Below the pieces are notes generated by a model. It did no database searches. It worked only from the letters and a program-made list of their open reading frames with translations, and was not told the DNA's origin. Both the position numbers and the translations under genes were made by a program. Below are positions 16,075 through 22,411 of a stretch of DNA of 34,757 bases, in pieces (position 1 is the first letter of the stretch; each line of letters opens with the position of its first letter). Origin of the DNA: Chryseobacterium gleum (GTDB taxonomy: Bacteria; Bacteroidota; Bacteroidia; Flavobacteriales_D; Sanyastnellaceae); NCBI GenBank assembly GCA_945878635.1, contig CAMCTV010000011.1:1-34757 (forward strand), in the 5' to 3' direction.

Positions 16075-17345
16075 TATTTTGTCATCAAAAAACAAAACAA
16101 CCCTGTGACGGATCCCAAGCTACTCCATATCATGGCCTTATTCAATCTGCGACCTCTGGCCACAGGTTCAAAGCCCTCTGCATACAAGTCGTTGTATTTT
16201 AATGCATCATTGCTGATGTGGTGTTTTCGCACCCTAATCTTTCCGGGAATGTGCGCCAAAGTATACAACATGGGTGGGCCAATGAGTGACATGATTCCAT
16301 CACCACCCAAATAGCTAATGGCACCACAAGTTAAAAATCCAATGATCGCAGTATGCCTAGCCTCATAACGCTGAAATGCATCCTTTTCTCCCAATAAGAA
16401 AATACGCATTTCTTCCTGTGAATATCGATCACCCAAAGTTGTGTCTGGCGCATAAAAAATCATCTCCTTGCCCGCCTTGGTTACACTAAAAATCTCACTG
16501 CGGTGCAATTCAATTTCTTTCCACTTTCCATACACGCCGCGGTATCTAATCTTAACCAACAACGTAGAGTCTAAAAAAACCTCTCCCCTCATTTCTCTGC
16601 CATTCATCAATTGAACCTCATCCTGGATTTGACTCTGATCTGCAACGCCGTCCTTTCCCTTGGTCAAAACCAATTCTTTCTCCTTCCAACGTTTAAACTG
16701 GTACACCCATCCCGCAGTAACCACAAAATCTTGATCTCCTGACTGTTGATCCCGTTGAATCAAATAACCCAATTTCAAATTCTGATTTTTGCTCAGCTCC
16801 TTGCTTAATCCACCTTGCCATCGCCAACTGGTGTATTGCAGATTGGTTGAATTAAAAAACAACTCATGAGAGGTGTAAAAGTTGAGCTTTTTTGTTACTT
16901 CATATTTCAATGAAACCCTTGCTCTGCTTACTGTTCTGGTATCCAAATCTACCTTATCTGAAAAATCAAAATTGGACTGACCCCATTGCTGTCGCAACAT
17001 CATACCCAATTCCCAATCTCCCATGTTTAATTCACCTGACAATCCTAAACCCCATCTTTGTCGGTAACTCAGGTATTCCCAATCTTGTCTAATACCCGCT
17101 CTCCATTCAGCTTGCAATTGAACACCTTTCACAATCTTCTGTTGAACACCAAAATCAGAAAACGCTCCTGAAACACGTGACAAATTTTCATCCAAACGCA
17201 ATTCAGGTGCAACATAAAACACGCGCCCATCCTTACCGTCGAAGCTAACCTTGGATGAAAACCAACCTCCAGCATCTTGGGTATACTGGGCGTTGGCCTC
17301 CACTATGAAGCAAATCAGTAAAAAAAGAATGCTACTTCTTTTCAT
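16074..17345 (-). CDS. Outer-membrane DUF2490-like beta-barrel fused to a C-terminal inner-membrane-type module
   Basis: About 423 aa. Residues 1-20 are a signal peptide (ending ANAQ). Residues about 25-210 are strand-rich with alternating aromatic residues (YRQRWGLGL, WRAGIRQDW, YTSWRWQGGLS), like DUF2490 outer-membrane barrels. From about residue 230 the character changes: a compact strand-rich domain (VQLMNGREMRGEVFLD), then GEKDAFQRY and two hydrophobic helices separated by YAEGFEPVARGRR. That layout (G-x-DA-xx-Y, Pro-containing helix, Y-xx-G-F, A-R-xx-R, last helix) resembles a separate Bacteroidota membrane-protein family known to me only as a pattern. The ATG at 17345 is chosen over a TTG at 17354. 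It overlaps the lipoprotein gene by 14 bases. Function unknown. Confidence 0.6.
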   Translation of the reverse strand: MKRSSILFLLICFIVEANAQYTQDAGGWFSSKVSFDGKDGRVFYVAPELRLDENLSRVSGAFSDFGVQQKIVKGVQLQAEWRAGIRQDWEYLSYRQRWGLGLSGELNMGDWELGMMLRQQWGQSNFDFSDKVDLDTRTVSRARVSLKYEVTKKLNFYTSHELFFNSTNLQYTSWRWQGGLSKELSKNQNLKLGYLIQRDQQSGDQDFVVTAGWVYQFKRWKEKELVLTKGKDGVADQSQIQDEVQLMNGREMRGEVFLDSTLLVKIRYRGVYGKWKEIELHRSEIFSVTKAGKEMIFYAPDTTLGDRYSQEEMRIFLLGEKDAFQRYEARHTAIIGFLTCGAISYLGGDGIMSLIGPPMLYTLAHIPGKIRVRKHHISNDALKYNDLYAEGFEPVARGRRLNKAMIWSSLGSVTGLFCFLMTK

Positions 17346-17751
17346 ATACCACAAGTGGATCTATTTCTTTCACCTGATCTCGCTCTGTAATTTTCACCTT
17401 AGCTACTATTGCCATATTGGAAAGAACAGCTGTTGCTGTTGCCGCAGTATCTTGAGAATAAGTATAAATGGTGTAATCTCCTTTTCTCAACCCAGTAAAT
17501 GAAAATGCTCCCTCGTAGTTGGTTACTACTTTATCATCTGGTGAAATGTTGTCTCCATATACAATATACATCTCTTGGTCCATGGCAGGCAATTGTTCCC
17601 CCAATACAGTGGACGGGTTGCTCAATACGGAGCGGTACTCTCTATTGATGACCCCTTTAATGGTCGCCAATCCTCCGTCTCCTGGTTCTTTCTGACATTG
17701 CGAAAAAAGCATGGCGGCGCCAATTGCAATGGATAAAATGTACTTTTTCAT
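17332..17751 (-). CDS. Small lipoprotein with a CarboxypepD/Ig-like domain
   Basis: About 139 aa from the ATG at 17751, preceded by a purine-rich AAAGAG. A short hydrophobic leader ends in LFSQC, an acceptable Bacteroidota lipobox (Gln before Cys is unusual). The mature part is strand-rich: ATIKGVINREY, then GAFSFTGLRKGDYTIYTYS, the pattern of the carboxypeptidase-regulatory-like/prealbumin-type beta-sandwich, in which an FxFxxLxxGxYxI segment recurs. It probably sits at the outer membrane with the DUF2490-like protein encoded next. Start at 17751 is supported by the TATGTTTG box at 17760-17767; the longer reading from 17772 would start upstream of it. Function unknown. Confidence 0.65.
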   Translation of the reverse strand: MKKYILSIAIGAAMLFSQCQKEPGDGGLATIKGVINREYRSVLSNPSTVLGEQLPAMDQEMYIVYGDNISPDDKVVTNYEGAFSFTGLRKGDYTIYTYSQDTAATATAVLSNMAIVAKVKITERDQVKEIDPLVVYEKK

Positions 17752-17759
17752 ATCTCTTT

Positions 17760-17767
17760 CAAACATA
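17760..17767 (-). promoter_or_regulatory. -7 box of the lipoprotein-DUF2490 operon
   Basis: Reads TATGTTTG on the minus strand, matching TAnnTTTG, 8 bases before the ATG at 17751. It lies between comF and the operon, so the operon can be transcribed independently of comF. Confidence 0.55.
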
Positions 17768-17777
17768 ATCATTTTTT

Positions 17778-18491
17778 TTAAATCACCAGCCGGTTGTGCA
17801 CAGGAATTGCCAATGCCGCCACTGAAAGTTGTACATTCTTAATTTGGACCAAAGCCCTGTAACACTGCTCCAATGTTGCACCTGTTGTCACCACATCATC
17901 CAAAAGCAAAATATGCTTCCCTTCCCACCTGCCTGGATCCAGCACCTCAAATGGATTTTCAACGGATGAATTGCGCATGATTCTGGATTTCAAAGTTTGA
18001 CTCTTGCTTCCCTTTCTCTTCATCAATACATCCTGCACCAATGGAATGTTCCAACGCTCACTCATGGGCCTTGCAATACAATCACATTGGTTGTAACCGC
18101 GCTTCCTTTTCTTCTCTGAAGTGAGCGGGACGGTAATCATCACATCCCAGTTTGGTCTTCCGTATTGCCACTCAATTTTCTGAGCCCACCACTTCCCCAA
18201 AGCTATTCCAACTTGCGGACAGTGCCGGTACTTCAGACTGTGCAAGACATCTCTCACAGGACCACTCTTTTCCATTTTCAAAAAAACCCATTGTTCTTCC
18301 CAAGAACATCGACCAAAAAAAATCTTCTTCATTTGAAGATGATTCAGCATCATCAAAGTATGCGGCAAAGCATGCAAACACCGCATGCAAATACCCTCTT
18401 CATGTTGGTACAAATCCCATCCACATTGGGCGCAATTTCGGGGATAGAAAAGCCGAAACATGGCCATTAGGTATTGCGACATCTTTTGCAT
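17778..18491 (-). CDS. comF: ComF family phosphoribosyltransferase-like protein
   Basis: Role in DNA uptake during natural transformation or in purine salvage-like chemistry; ComF proteins are required for competence in several bacteria. The ORF is open from 18614, but the likely start is the ATG at 18491 (237 aa) or 18482: the extension upstream crosses the panD promoter. The N-terminal zinc finger has two CxxC pairs (CAQC and CMRC) around residues 20-40. HSLKYRHCPQVG is the conserved ComF segment. VPLTSEKKRKRGYNQC is the next conserved block, and the PRPP-binding loop is LLLDDVVTTGAT near residue 200. It is divergent from panD. No other competence gene is seen here. Confidence 0.88.
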   Translation of the reverse strand: MQKMSQYLMAMFRLFYPRNCAQCGWDLYQHEEGICMRCLHALPHTLMMLNHLQMKKIFFGRCSWEEQWVFLKMEKSGPVRDVLHSLKYRHCPQVGIALGKWWAQKIEWQYGRPNWDVMITVPLTSEKKRKRGYNQCDCIARPMSERWNIPLVQDVLMKRKGSKSQTLKSRIMRNSSVENPFEVLDPGRWEGKHILLLDDVVTTGATLEQCYRALVQIKNVQLSVAALAIPVHNRLVI

Positions 18492-18571
18492 GGCACAAAA
18501 TTTCAAAGAACCCAGTTCACCCGCAAGCATCATATAAGGTGCATATATTTTCGCAATTGCACTGATATGCG

Positions 18572-18579
18572 TACTTTTG
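18572..18579 (+). promoter_or_regulatory. -7 box of the panD operon
   Basis: TACTTTTG, a perfect TAnnTTTG match, 7 bases before the first panD ATG. A TTG at 18557-18559 is too close to be the -33 element. Confidence 0.5.
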
Positions 18580-18586
18580 CGCGCAC

Positions 18587-18946
18587 ATGATGACCATCGA
18601 AGTTTTAAAATCAAAAATTCACCGGGTAACGGTCACGGAAGCGGACCTCAACTACATCGGTAGCATTACCCTAGATCCGCTGTTGATGGAAGCCGCCAAT
18701 ATGATCGAAGGAGAAAAGGTTCATATTCTCAATTGCAACAATGGCGAACGTTTTGAAACTTACATCATTACCGGCGAACGCAACTCTGGGGTTGTTTGTT
18801 TAAATGGTCCTGCTGCAAGACGCGTGGCTGTAGGAGATATCGTTATTGTTTGTTCATACGCATCCATGGAATTTGAAGCTGCAAAAACCTTTAAACCTTG
18901 GATTGTTTTTCCCGATACTGCATCCAATAAAGTTTTAGTACCATGA
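18587..18946 (+). CDS. panD: Aspartate 1-decarboxylase proenzyme
   Basis: Makes beta-alanine from aspartate for pantothenate and coenzyme A. The 119 aa are typical. The proenzyme self-cleaves at Gly-Ser in NYIGSIT to generate the pyruvoyl cofactor; counted from the second ATG at 18590 this is Gly24-Ser25, the family's standard numbering, so 18590 may be the true start. [11 protein letters not shown] (the conserved Arg/Tyr active-site region) and LNGPAARR follow, then [12 protein letters not shown]. The next gene overlaps its stop by ATGA. From memory the trio panD, flippase-like protein and rfaE2 recurs in Bacteroidota, though the functional link is unclear. Confidence 0.96.
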   Translation: MMTIEVLKSKIHRVTVTEADLNYIGSITLDPLLMEAANMIEGEKVHILNCNNGERFETYIITGERNSGVVCLNGPAARRVAVGDIVIVCSYASMEFEAAKTFKPWIVFPDTASNKVLVP

Positions 18947-19944
18947 TCAAAGGCTTAAAATATACCCTGTTTCTTTGCATAGGCATCGGATTAGCATACT
19001 ATGCCTCTATGGACGCCGATTTTGATACCATTTGGAATGCGGCTGCCAATCTGAATTGGGGTTGGGCCTTCCTTTCCATGTTGGCCAGCTATGTCGCCAT
19101 GATGTTCCGCGGATGGCGCTGGCGCATTTTGATTGAACCGCTGGGATACACTACCCGAGCATCAAGCCCAGTCCACGCGGTTGCCTTTGGTTATTTGATG
19201 AACGACTTGATTCCTCGCTCAGGTGAAGTAGCGCGCTGTGCAGTCCTCAACAAAGCCGAGGAAATTCCCATGGACAAATTGGTAGGGACGGTAATCCTTG
19301 AAAGATTGGTGGACACGTTGAATCTATTGATGGTTATCGCCTTGGTTTCTTGGCTCCAATCCGATGCGCTTGTTGCTCTTTGGGACAAAATCACAGACGC
19401 CAAAGCAGCCGTTCCTGGTCAAGCTCAAGAAAAAAACTATCTGTTAACCTATATCCTCTTTGCCGGATCTTTGGCCACGCTAATCGGTTGGTGGACACTA
19501 AAAAAACTCCAACACATCGCATTCTTTGGAAAGATTTATCATTTTATCCTTGGTGTTTTGGATGGTTTAAAATCAATCTTGGCATTGAAACAAAAAGGTT
19601 GGTTTGCCATTCACACCATCGGCATTTGGGTTTGCTGGCTGCTGATGGCGTATTTCATGATGAAAGCTTTGGCCGAAACCAATTACATGAACATGGCCGA
19701 TGCCTTATTCTTTTTGGTAGCGGGTAGTTTTGGGATGGTTGTGCCTACACAAGGTGGATTAGGTGCCTATCACTTGACATCCAAATGGGGATTTGAGGCC
19801 CTGGGTTACGCTGGATCGCTGGGCTTGACCTTTGCTTGGATTTCTTGGTTGGGCAAAACCGTTATTGAGATTATTGTTGGTGTGATTGGTTTTGTTGTTT
19901 TGGATCAACGCGCAAAAAAGAAAATCGTTGATACCACAACTTGA
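18943..19944 (+). CDS. Lysylphosphatidylglycerol synthase TM-region / flippase-like membrane protein
   Basis: A 333-aa inner-membrane protein with about eight hydrophobic segments, of the UPF0104/LPG_synthase_TM family (MprF flippase-domain type without the synthase domain). Conserved elements are [10 protein letters not shown] near residue 65, a loop [15 protein letters not shown] near residue 85, VILERLVD near residue 110, and [10 protein letters not shown] near residue 270. The family moves or exports lipid-linked material, but the substrate here is not known. It overlaps panD by four bases and the adenylyltransferase frame by up to 59 bases, so all three are probably translated from one message. 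Confidence 0.85.
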   Translation: MIKGLKYTLFLCIGIGLAYYASMDADFDTIWNAAANLNWGWAFLSMLASYVAMMFRGWRWRILIEPLGYTTRASSPVHAVAFGYLMNDLIPRSGEVARCAVLNKAEEIPMDKLVGTVILERLVDTLNLLMVIALVSWLQSDALVALWDKITDAKAAVPGQAQEKNYLLTYILFAGSLATLIGWWTLKKLQHIAFFGKIYHFILGVLDGLKSILALKQKGWFAIHTIGIWVCWLLMAYFMMKALAETNYMNMADALFFLVAGSFGMVVPTQGGLGAYHLTSKWGFEALGYAGSLGLTFAWISWLGKTVIEIIVGVIGFVVLDQRAKKKIVDTTT

Positions 19945-20395
19945 TCAATGGAAAAAAGAAGGTAAAAAGATTGTTTTTACCAATGGCGTCTTTGACATCT
20001 TGCATGTTGGACACGTTTCCTATTTGCAAAAAGCCAAATCCTTGGGAGATATCCTCATCATAGGTCTCAATGATGACGATTCCGTCAGAAAATTAAATAA
20101 GGGCCCTGAAAGACCCATCAACAATGAATTGGCACGCAAGACCGTTTTAGAAGCCCTGCGTGCAGTGGACGGGGTAGTCATTTTCAAAGAAGAAACTCCT
20201 TTGGCATTGATACTTTCTATTCAACCCGATGTATTGGTCAAAGGTGGTGATTACGATGCTGATCAAACAGACCCTACACACAAGCAGTACATGGTAGGAT
20301 CAAAAGAAGTCAGATCTTGGGGCGGATCTGTAGAAGTGATTGACTTTGTCGCTGGATTTTCAACAACGGCTGTAGTCAATAAACTCAAGGCTTAA
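19886..20395 (+). CDS. rfaE2: D-glycero-beta-D-manno-heptose 1-phosphate adenylyltransferase (RfaE2/HldE C-domain type)
   Basis: Nucleotidyltransferase of the cytidylyltransferase-like fold; the family activates heptose 1-phosphate with ATP for ADP-heptose and LPS core. The signature FTNGVFDILHVGHV carries the HxGH motif near residue 40. GLNDDDSVRKLNKGPERPI and VKGGDY are the standard family blocks. The 170-aa single domain is the RfaE2 form; the sugar kinase half of HldE is absent here. There is no ATG in frame at the expected position; the frame opens at a TTG at 19886 (a stop precedes it), and TTGs at 19892, 19895 and 19928 are alternatives, so the start is uncertain and overlaps the previous gene. 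Its stop abuts the convergent TonB-like gene with no gap. Confidence 0.85.
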   Translation: MVLLFWINAQKRKSLIPQLDQWKKEGKKIVFTNGVFDILHVGHVSYLQKAKSLGDILIIGLNDDDSVRKLNKGPERPINNELARKTVLEALRAVDGVVIFKEETPLALILSIQPDVLVKGGDYDADQTDPTHKQYMVGSKEVRSWGGSVEVIDFVAGFSTTAVVNKLKA

Positions 20396-21133
20396 TTACT
20401 GCGCTGAGAATCTGAAAACGATTGTTCCATTTTGATTGGCCTTGCCCAATACCGCATTAAAACGCCACTTCTTGGCATGCGCCAAACTCTCATCCAACAG
20501 ACATTCAAAATCTGTTGAGGATGGATCAATACTGGCCGACTTGACTTGCCCTTTGTCATCTACGACAACATTCACTTTCACCATTCCACCTTGTTTACAA
20601 CGATAAGTGGGCTTAGGTCCATTGCTTACCGTTCTTCCTGCCAAACTCCATTCAGCGGTTACTGCACCTGCAGTATTCTTTCCTGAGGGCGGTGTAGGAT
20701 CTTTTTCTGGTCTATCGGGATTAGCTGGATTGGAATCGTTACGGGTAGGCTTGGGATCGTTTTTGTGCTTTTCCTTCAATTCATCAAACGTGCGCTTGGC
20801 ATATTCCTCCGGAGACATTTCATTGCGTTGACCGGTATGGTCATAAACTCCATCACCCAACTCAGCGCCTTCCATGGACATCACATTGCGCAATGGCCCT
20901 TCCTGCTGATCCCCATTGGCAGCAGGGGTCTCGTCTTCAAACTGCAATGGAATCTCTTCCTGGATTTCTTCATTCACTGTGGCATCTGCGGCATCGTATC
21001 CATTGGAGGTTGTAAAAAAGACAATGGCTGTTGTAAATACTTGAATAGACACAGCGATGAGCAGCGCCTGCATGGCCCATTTCCAGCCTCCAGAAGGTCT
21101 CTCCGACAGTATAAAATCCAAGTTTGTCTCCAC
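20396..21133 (-). CDS. TonB-like energy-transducing protein
   Basis: A 245-aa protein with one membrane helix at about residues 18-40 (WAMQALLIAVSIQVFTT), an acidic periplasmic region, a Pro/Asn/Asp/Lys-rich spacer (residues 130-155), and a C-terminal domain whose VKVNVVVDDKGQV and AKKWRFNAV segments match the TonB C-terminal fold. Such proteins couple the proton motive force to outer-membrane receptors. No exbB, exbD or receptor gene lies beside it. Start is GTG at 21133, the first start after an in-frame stop; the -7-like TACCTTTA lies 5-12 bases upstream. A paralogous scaffold function cannot be excluded. Confidence 0.8.
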   Translation of the reverse strand: METNLDFILSERPSGGWKWAMQALLIAVSIQVFTTAIVFFTTSNGYDAADATVNEEIQEEIPLQFEDETPAANGDQQEGPLRNVMSMEGAELGDGVYDHTGQRNEMSPEEYAKRTFDELKEKHKNDPKPTRNDSNPANPDRPEKDPTPPSGKNTAGAVTAEWSLAGRTVSNGPKPTYRCKQGGMVKVNVVVDDKGQVKSASIDPSSTDFECLLDESLAHAKKWRFNAVLGKANQNGTIVFRFSAQ

Positions 21134-21137
21134 CCAC

Positions 21138-21145
21138 TAAAGGTA
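21138..21145 (-). promoter_or_regulatory. Candidate -7 box of the TonB-like gene
   Basis: Reads TACCTTTA, one mismatch (G to A) from TAnnTTTG, 5 bases before the GTG start. It is divergent from the box at 21184-21191. Confidence 0.35.
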
Positions 21146-21183
21146 AACTGATTTTTGATTGAATAAAAATTCAATTTTCAGCT

Positions 21184-21191
21184 TATATTTG
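21184..21191 (+). promoter_or_regulatory. -7 box of the Cys-rich protein gene
   Basis: TATATTTG, a perfect TAnnTTTG match, with a TTG at 21159-21161 (22-base spacing); the ATG follows after 17 bases of A-rich leader, an arrangement typical of well-expressed Bacteroidota genes. Confidence 0.55.
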
Positions 21192-21208
21192 TTTAAATAC
21201 TCAAAACA

Positions 21209-21526
21209 ATGAAAAAGATTTTTGCATTCGTAGCCTTCATGATTTTGATGGCTGGTGTAGCTTCTGCTCAAACGCAAAACGCTGCCGCTAATACCAATAC
21301 TGAGAAGAAAGAACAAGTTATCAAAGAGAAAAGCTCTTGCGGTAAAGCAGAGAATGGTAAAGCTTGTTGTTCAAAGGACAAAGGAGTTACTGGTTCAACT
21401 GAAAAAGCAGCTTGCTGCTCCAAAGGTGAGAAAAAAGAAGGTGCTGCTTGTTGCTCTAAAGACCAAAAGAAGGAAGGTGGTAAGTGTTCTGGAGATGGCA
21501 AAAAAGAAGAAACTCCAAAGCCCTAA
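21209..21526 (+). CDS. Secreted Cys/Lys-rich repeat protein
   Basis: A 105-aa protein with a clear signal peptide (residues 1-20, ending ASAQ). The mature part is nearly all Lys, Glu, Gly, Ala and Cys. It contains three ACCSK units (ACCSKDKG, ACCSKGEK, ACCSKDQK) and two single Cys (SCGK and KCSG), eight Cys in all, with spacers rich in KKE. The three units are also similar at DNA level, suggesting local duplication. Codons are biased to GCT, GGT, AAA and GAA, as in highly expressed genes. A metal-binding or thiol-buffer role is possible, but I do not recognise the family. It has its own promoter and a strong terminator. Confidence 0.75.
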   Translation: MKKIFAFVAFMILMAGVASAQTQNAAANTNTEKKEQVIKEKSSCGKAENGKACCSKDKGVTGSTEKAACCSKGEKKEGAACCSKDQKKEGGKCSGDGKKEETPKP

Positions 21527-21546
21527 TCTTATCCAATGATAATATG

Positions 21547-21574
21547 AAAAGCCGCATCAACTGCGGCTTTTTTT
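21547..21574 (+). terminator. Intrinsic terminator of the Cys-rich gene
   Basis: Ten-base-pair stem AAAAGCCGCA/TGCGGCTTTT with a 5-base loop (21557-21561), followed by a run of seven T in total, 20 bases after the stop codon. Confidence 0.85.
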
Positions 21575-21594
21575 GTATCCTCGTCATTGTCTCC

Positions 21595-21690
21595 ATTCCT
21601 AGGACCTATTCCGGCTATCCGTTTCAAGTCCTCGGGCCGCTGCGCGGCCCTGCGGGCTTTCCACTGCTATCCGGGGTATGGCGTTCCTAC
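21595..21690 (-). ncRNA. GC-rich structured element in the 3' region of the sensor operon (RNA or REP-like candidate)
   Basis: An isolated GC-rich patch in AT-rich intergenic DNA. On the minus strand GGGCCGC pairs with GCGGCCC around a 3-base loop (hairpin 21634-21650), with a flanking imperfect arm AAGCCC/GGACTT. An alternative hairpin GCCC-GCA-GGGC overlaps the first, so the two exclude each other. The octamer GCTATCCG (CGGATAGC on the minus strand) occurs twice, at 21614-21621 and 21666-21673, one on each side, next to CCGG sequences that can pair. It starts about 30 bases past the stop of the response regulator gene and would be on the minus-strand transcript. I recall similar elements scattered in Bacteroidota, possibly the Flavo-1 RNA motif, but cannot confirm it. 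Confidence 0.45.
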
Positions 21691-21721
21691 TTGGCTATCT
21701 CAGCCTTTGAATGACCATTTT

Positions 21722-22411
21722 CTAAAAACCAAAACCAATGTTCAGGTCGCTTTCCACTTGTTCAATGCCTGGATCTTTTCCTTGACTATCCAAGTATTTC
21801 AAAGCAAACTGGGCAATGTCATTTCGGTTCCATTGGTCCATGTTACAATCAAAAATCTGAAGCAAAGCTTTGAGATCTTTTTGCGACAACTTGGCTCTTT
21901 TCTCTGAATCGTAAAGAAACACGGAAATGACCGCCAAGGAGGCCAATGATGGTTTGGTCAAGAGATCCTTCAGAGAAGGATCCGCATCAATCAAACTCCA
22001 AATGGCGGGCAGCAATGAAGTAGATTGGGTGTTGCTTTGGTATTTTTCTACAGCATTTTTAAGACAAATGCGCAAATCATGTTCATCCCAAGGTTTGGCC
22101 ACATAGCGGTAAATCTCACCTTTGTTAATGGCATTGACAACGGCTTCGATATCCGCATAGCCCGTCACCAAAATGCGCACCGATCGAGGGAAATCCGGAA
22201 GAATCATTTCAAAAAATTCAACCCCCGAGATATCAGGCATTTTCTGATCGGACAAAATGACCGGAACCTCATTTTGGTTCAGGTACTCCACCGCTTCACG
22301 TGCAGATGTGGTGGTAAAGACCTCGTATTCTCTTCTGAATAAAGCTTTAAAAGCTACCAGGTTGTTTTCCTCATCGTCTAGGTAGAGGATTTTAATTTTT
22401 TCTTCGCTCAT
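21722..22411 (-). CDS. Response regulator with receiver domain and novel C-terminal region
   Basis: A 229-aa protein. Residues 1-125 form a receiver: acidic pair LDDE (Asp12, Asp13), phosphorylation site Asp55 in ILSDQKMPD, the Thr in LVTGYAD, and the conserved Lys in YVAKPWDE. The receiver resembles the RpfG/HD-GYP group in sequence, but no HD-GYP domain follows. Residues about 130-229 (helical, ALLQIFDCNMDQW region) match no DNA-binding or output domain I recognise. It overlaps the kinase gene by 4 bases (ATGA) and is the last gene of the ThiF-GNAT-kinase-regulator operon. It is probably phosphorylated by the neighbouring kinase. Confidence 0.85.
   Translation of the reverse strand: MSEEKIKILYLDDEENNLVAFKALFRREYEVFTTTSAREAVEYLNQNEVPVILSDQKMPDISGVEFFEMILPDFPRSVRILVTGYADIEAVVNAINKGEIYRYVAKPWDEHDLRICLKNAVEKYQSNTQSTSLLPAIWSLIDADPSLKDLLTKPSLASLAVISVFLYDSEKRAKLSQKDLKALLQIFDCNMDQWNRNDIAQFALKYLDSQGKDPGIEQVESDLNIGFGF

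Noticed and set aside
20765-21151. 128-aa plus-strand frame opposite the TonB-like gene
   Set aside because: Shadow frame; the TonB C-terminal pattern on the other strand is clear.
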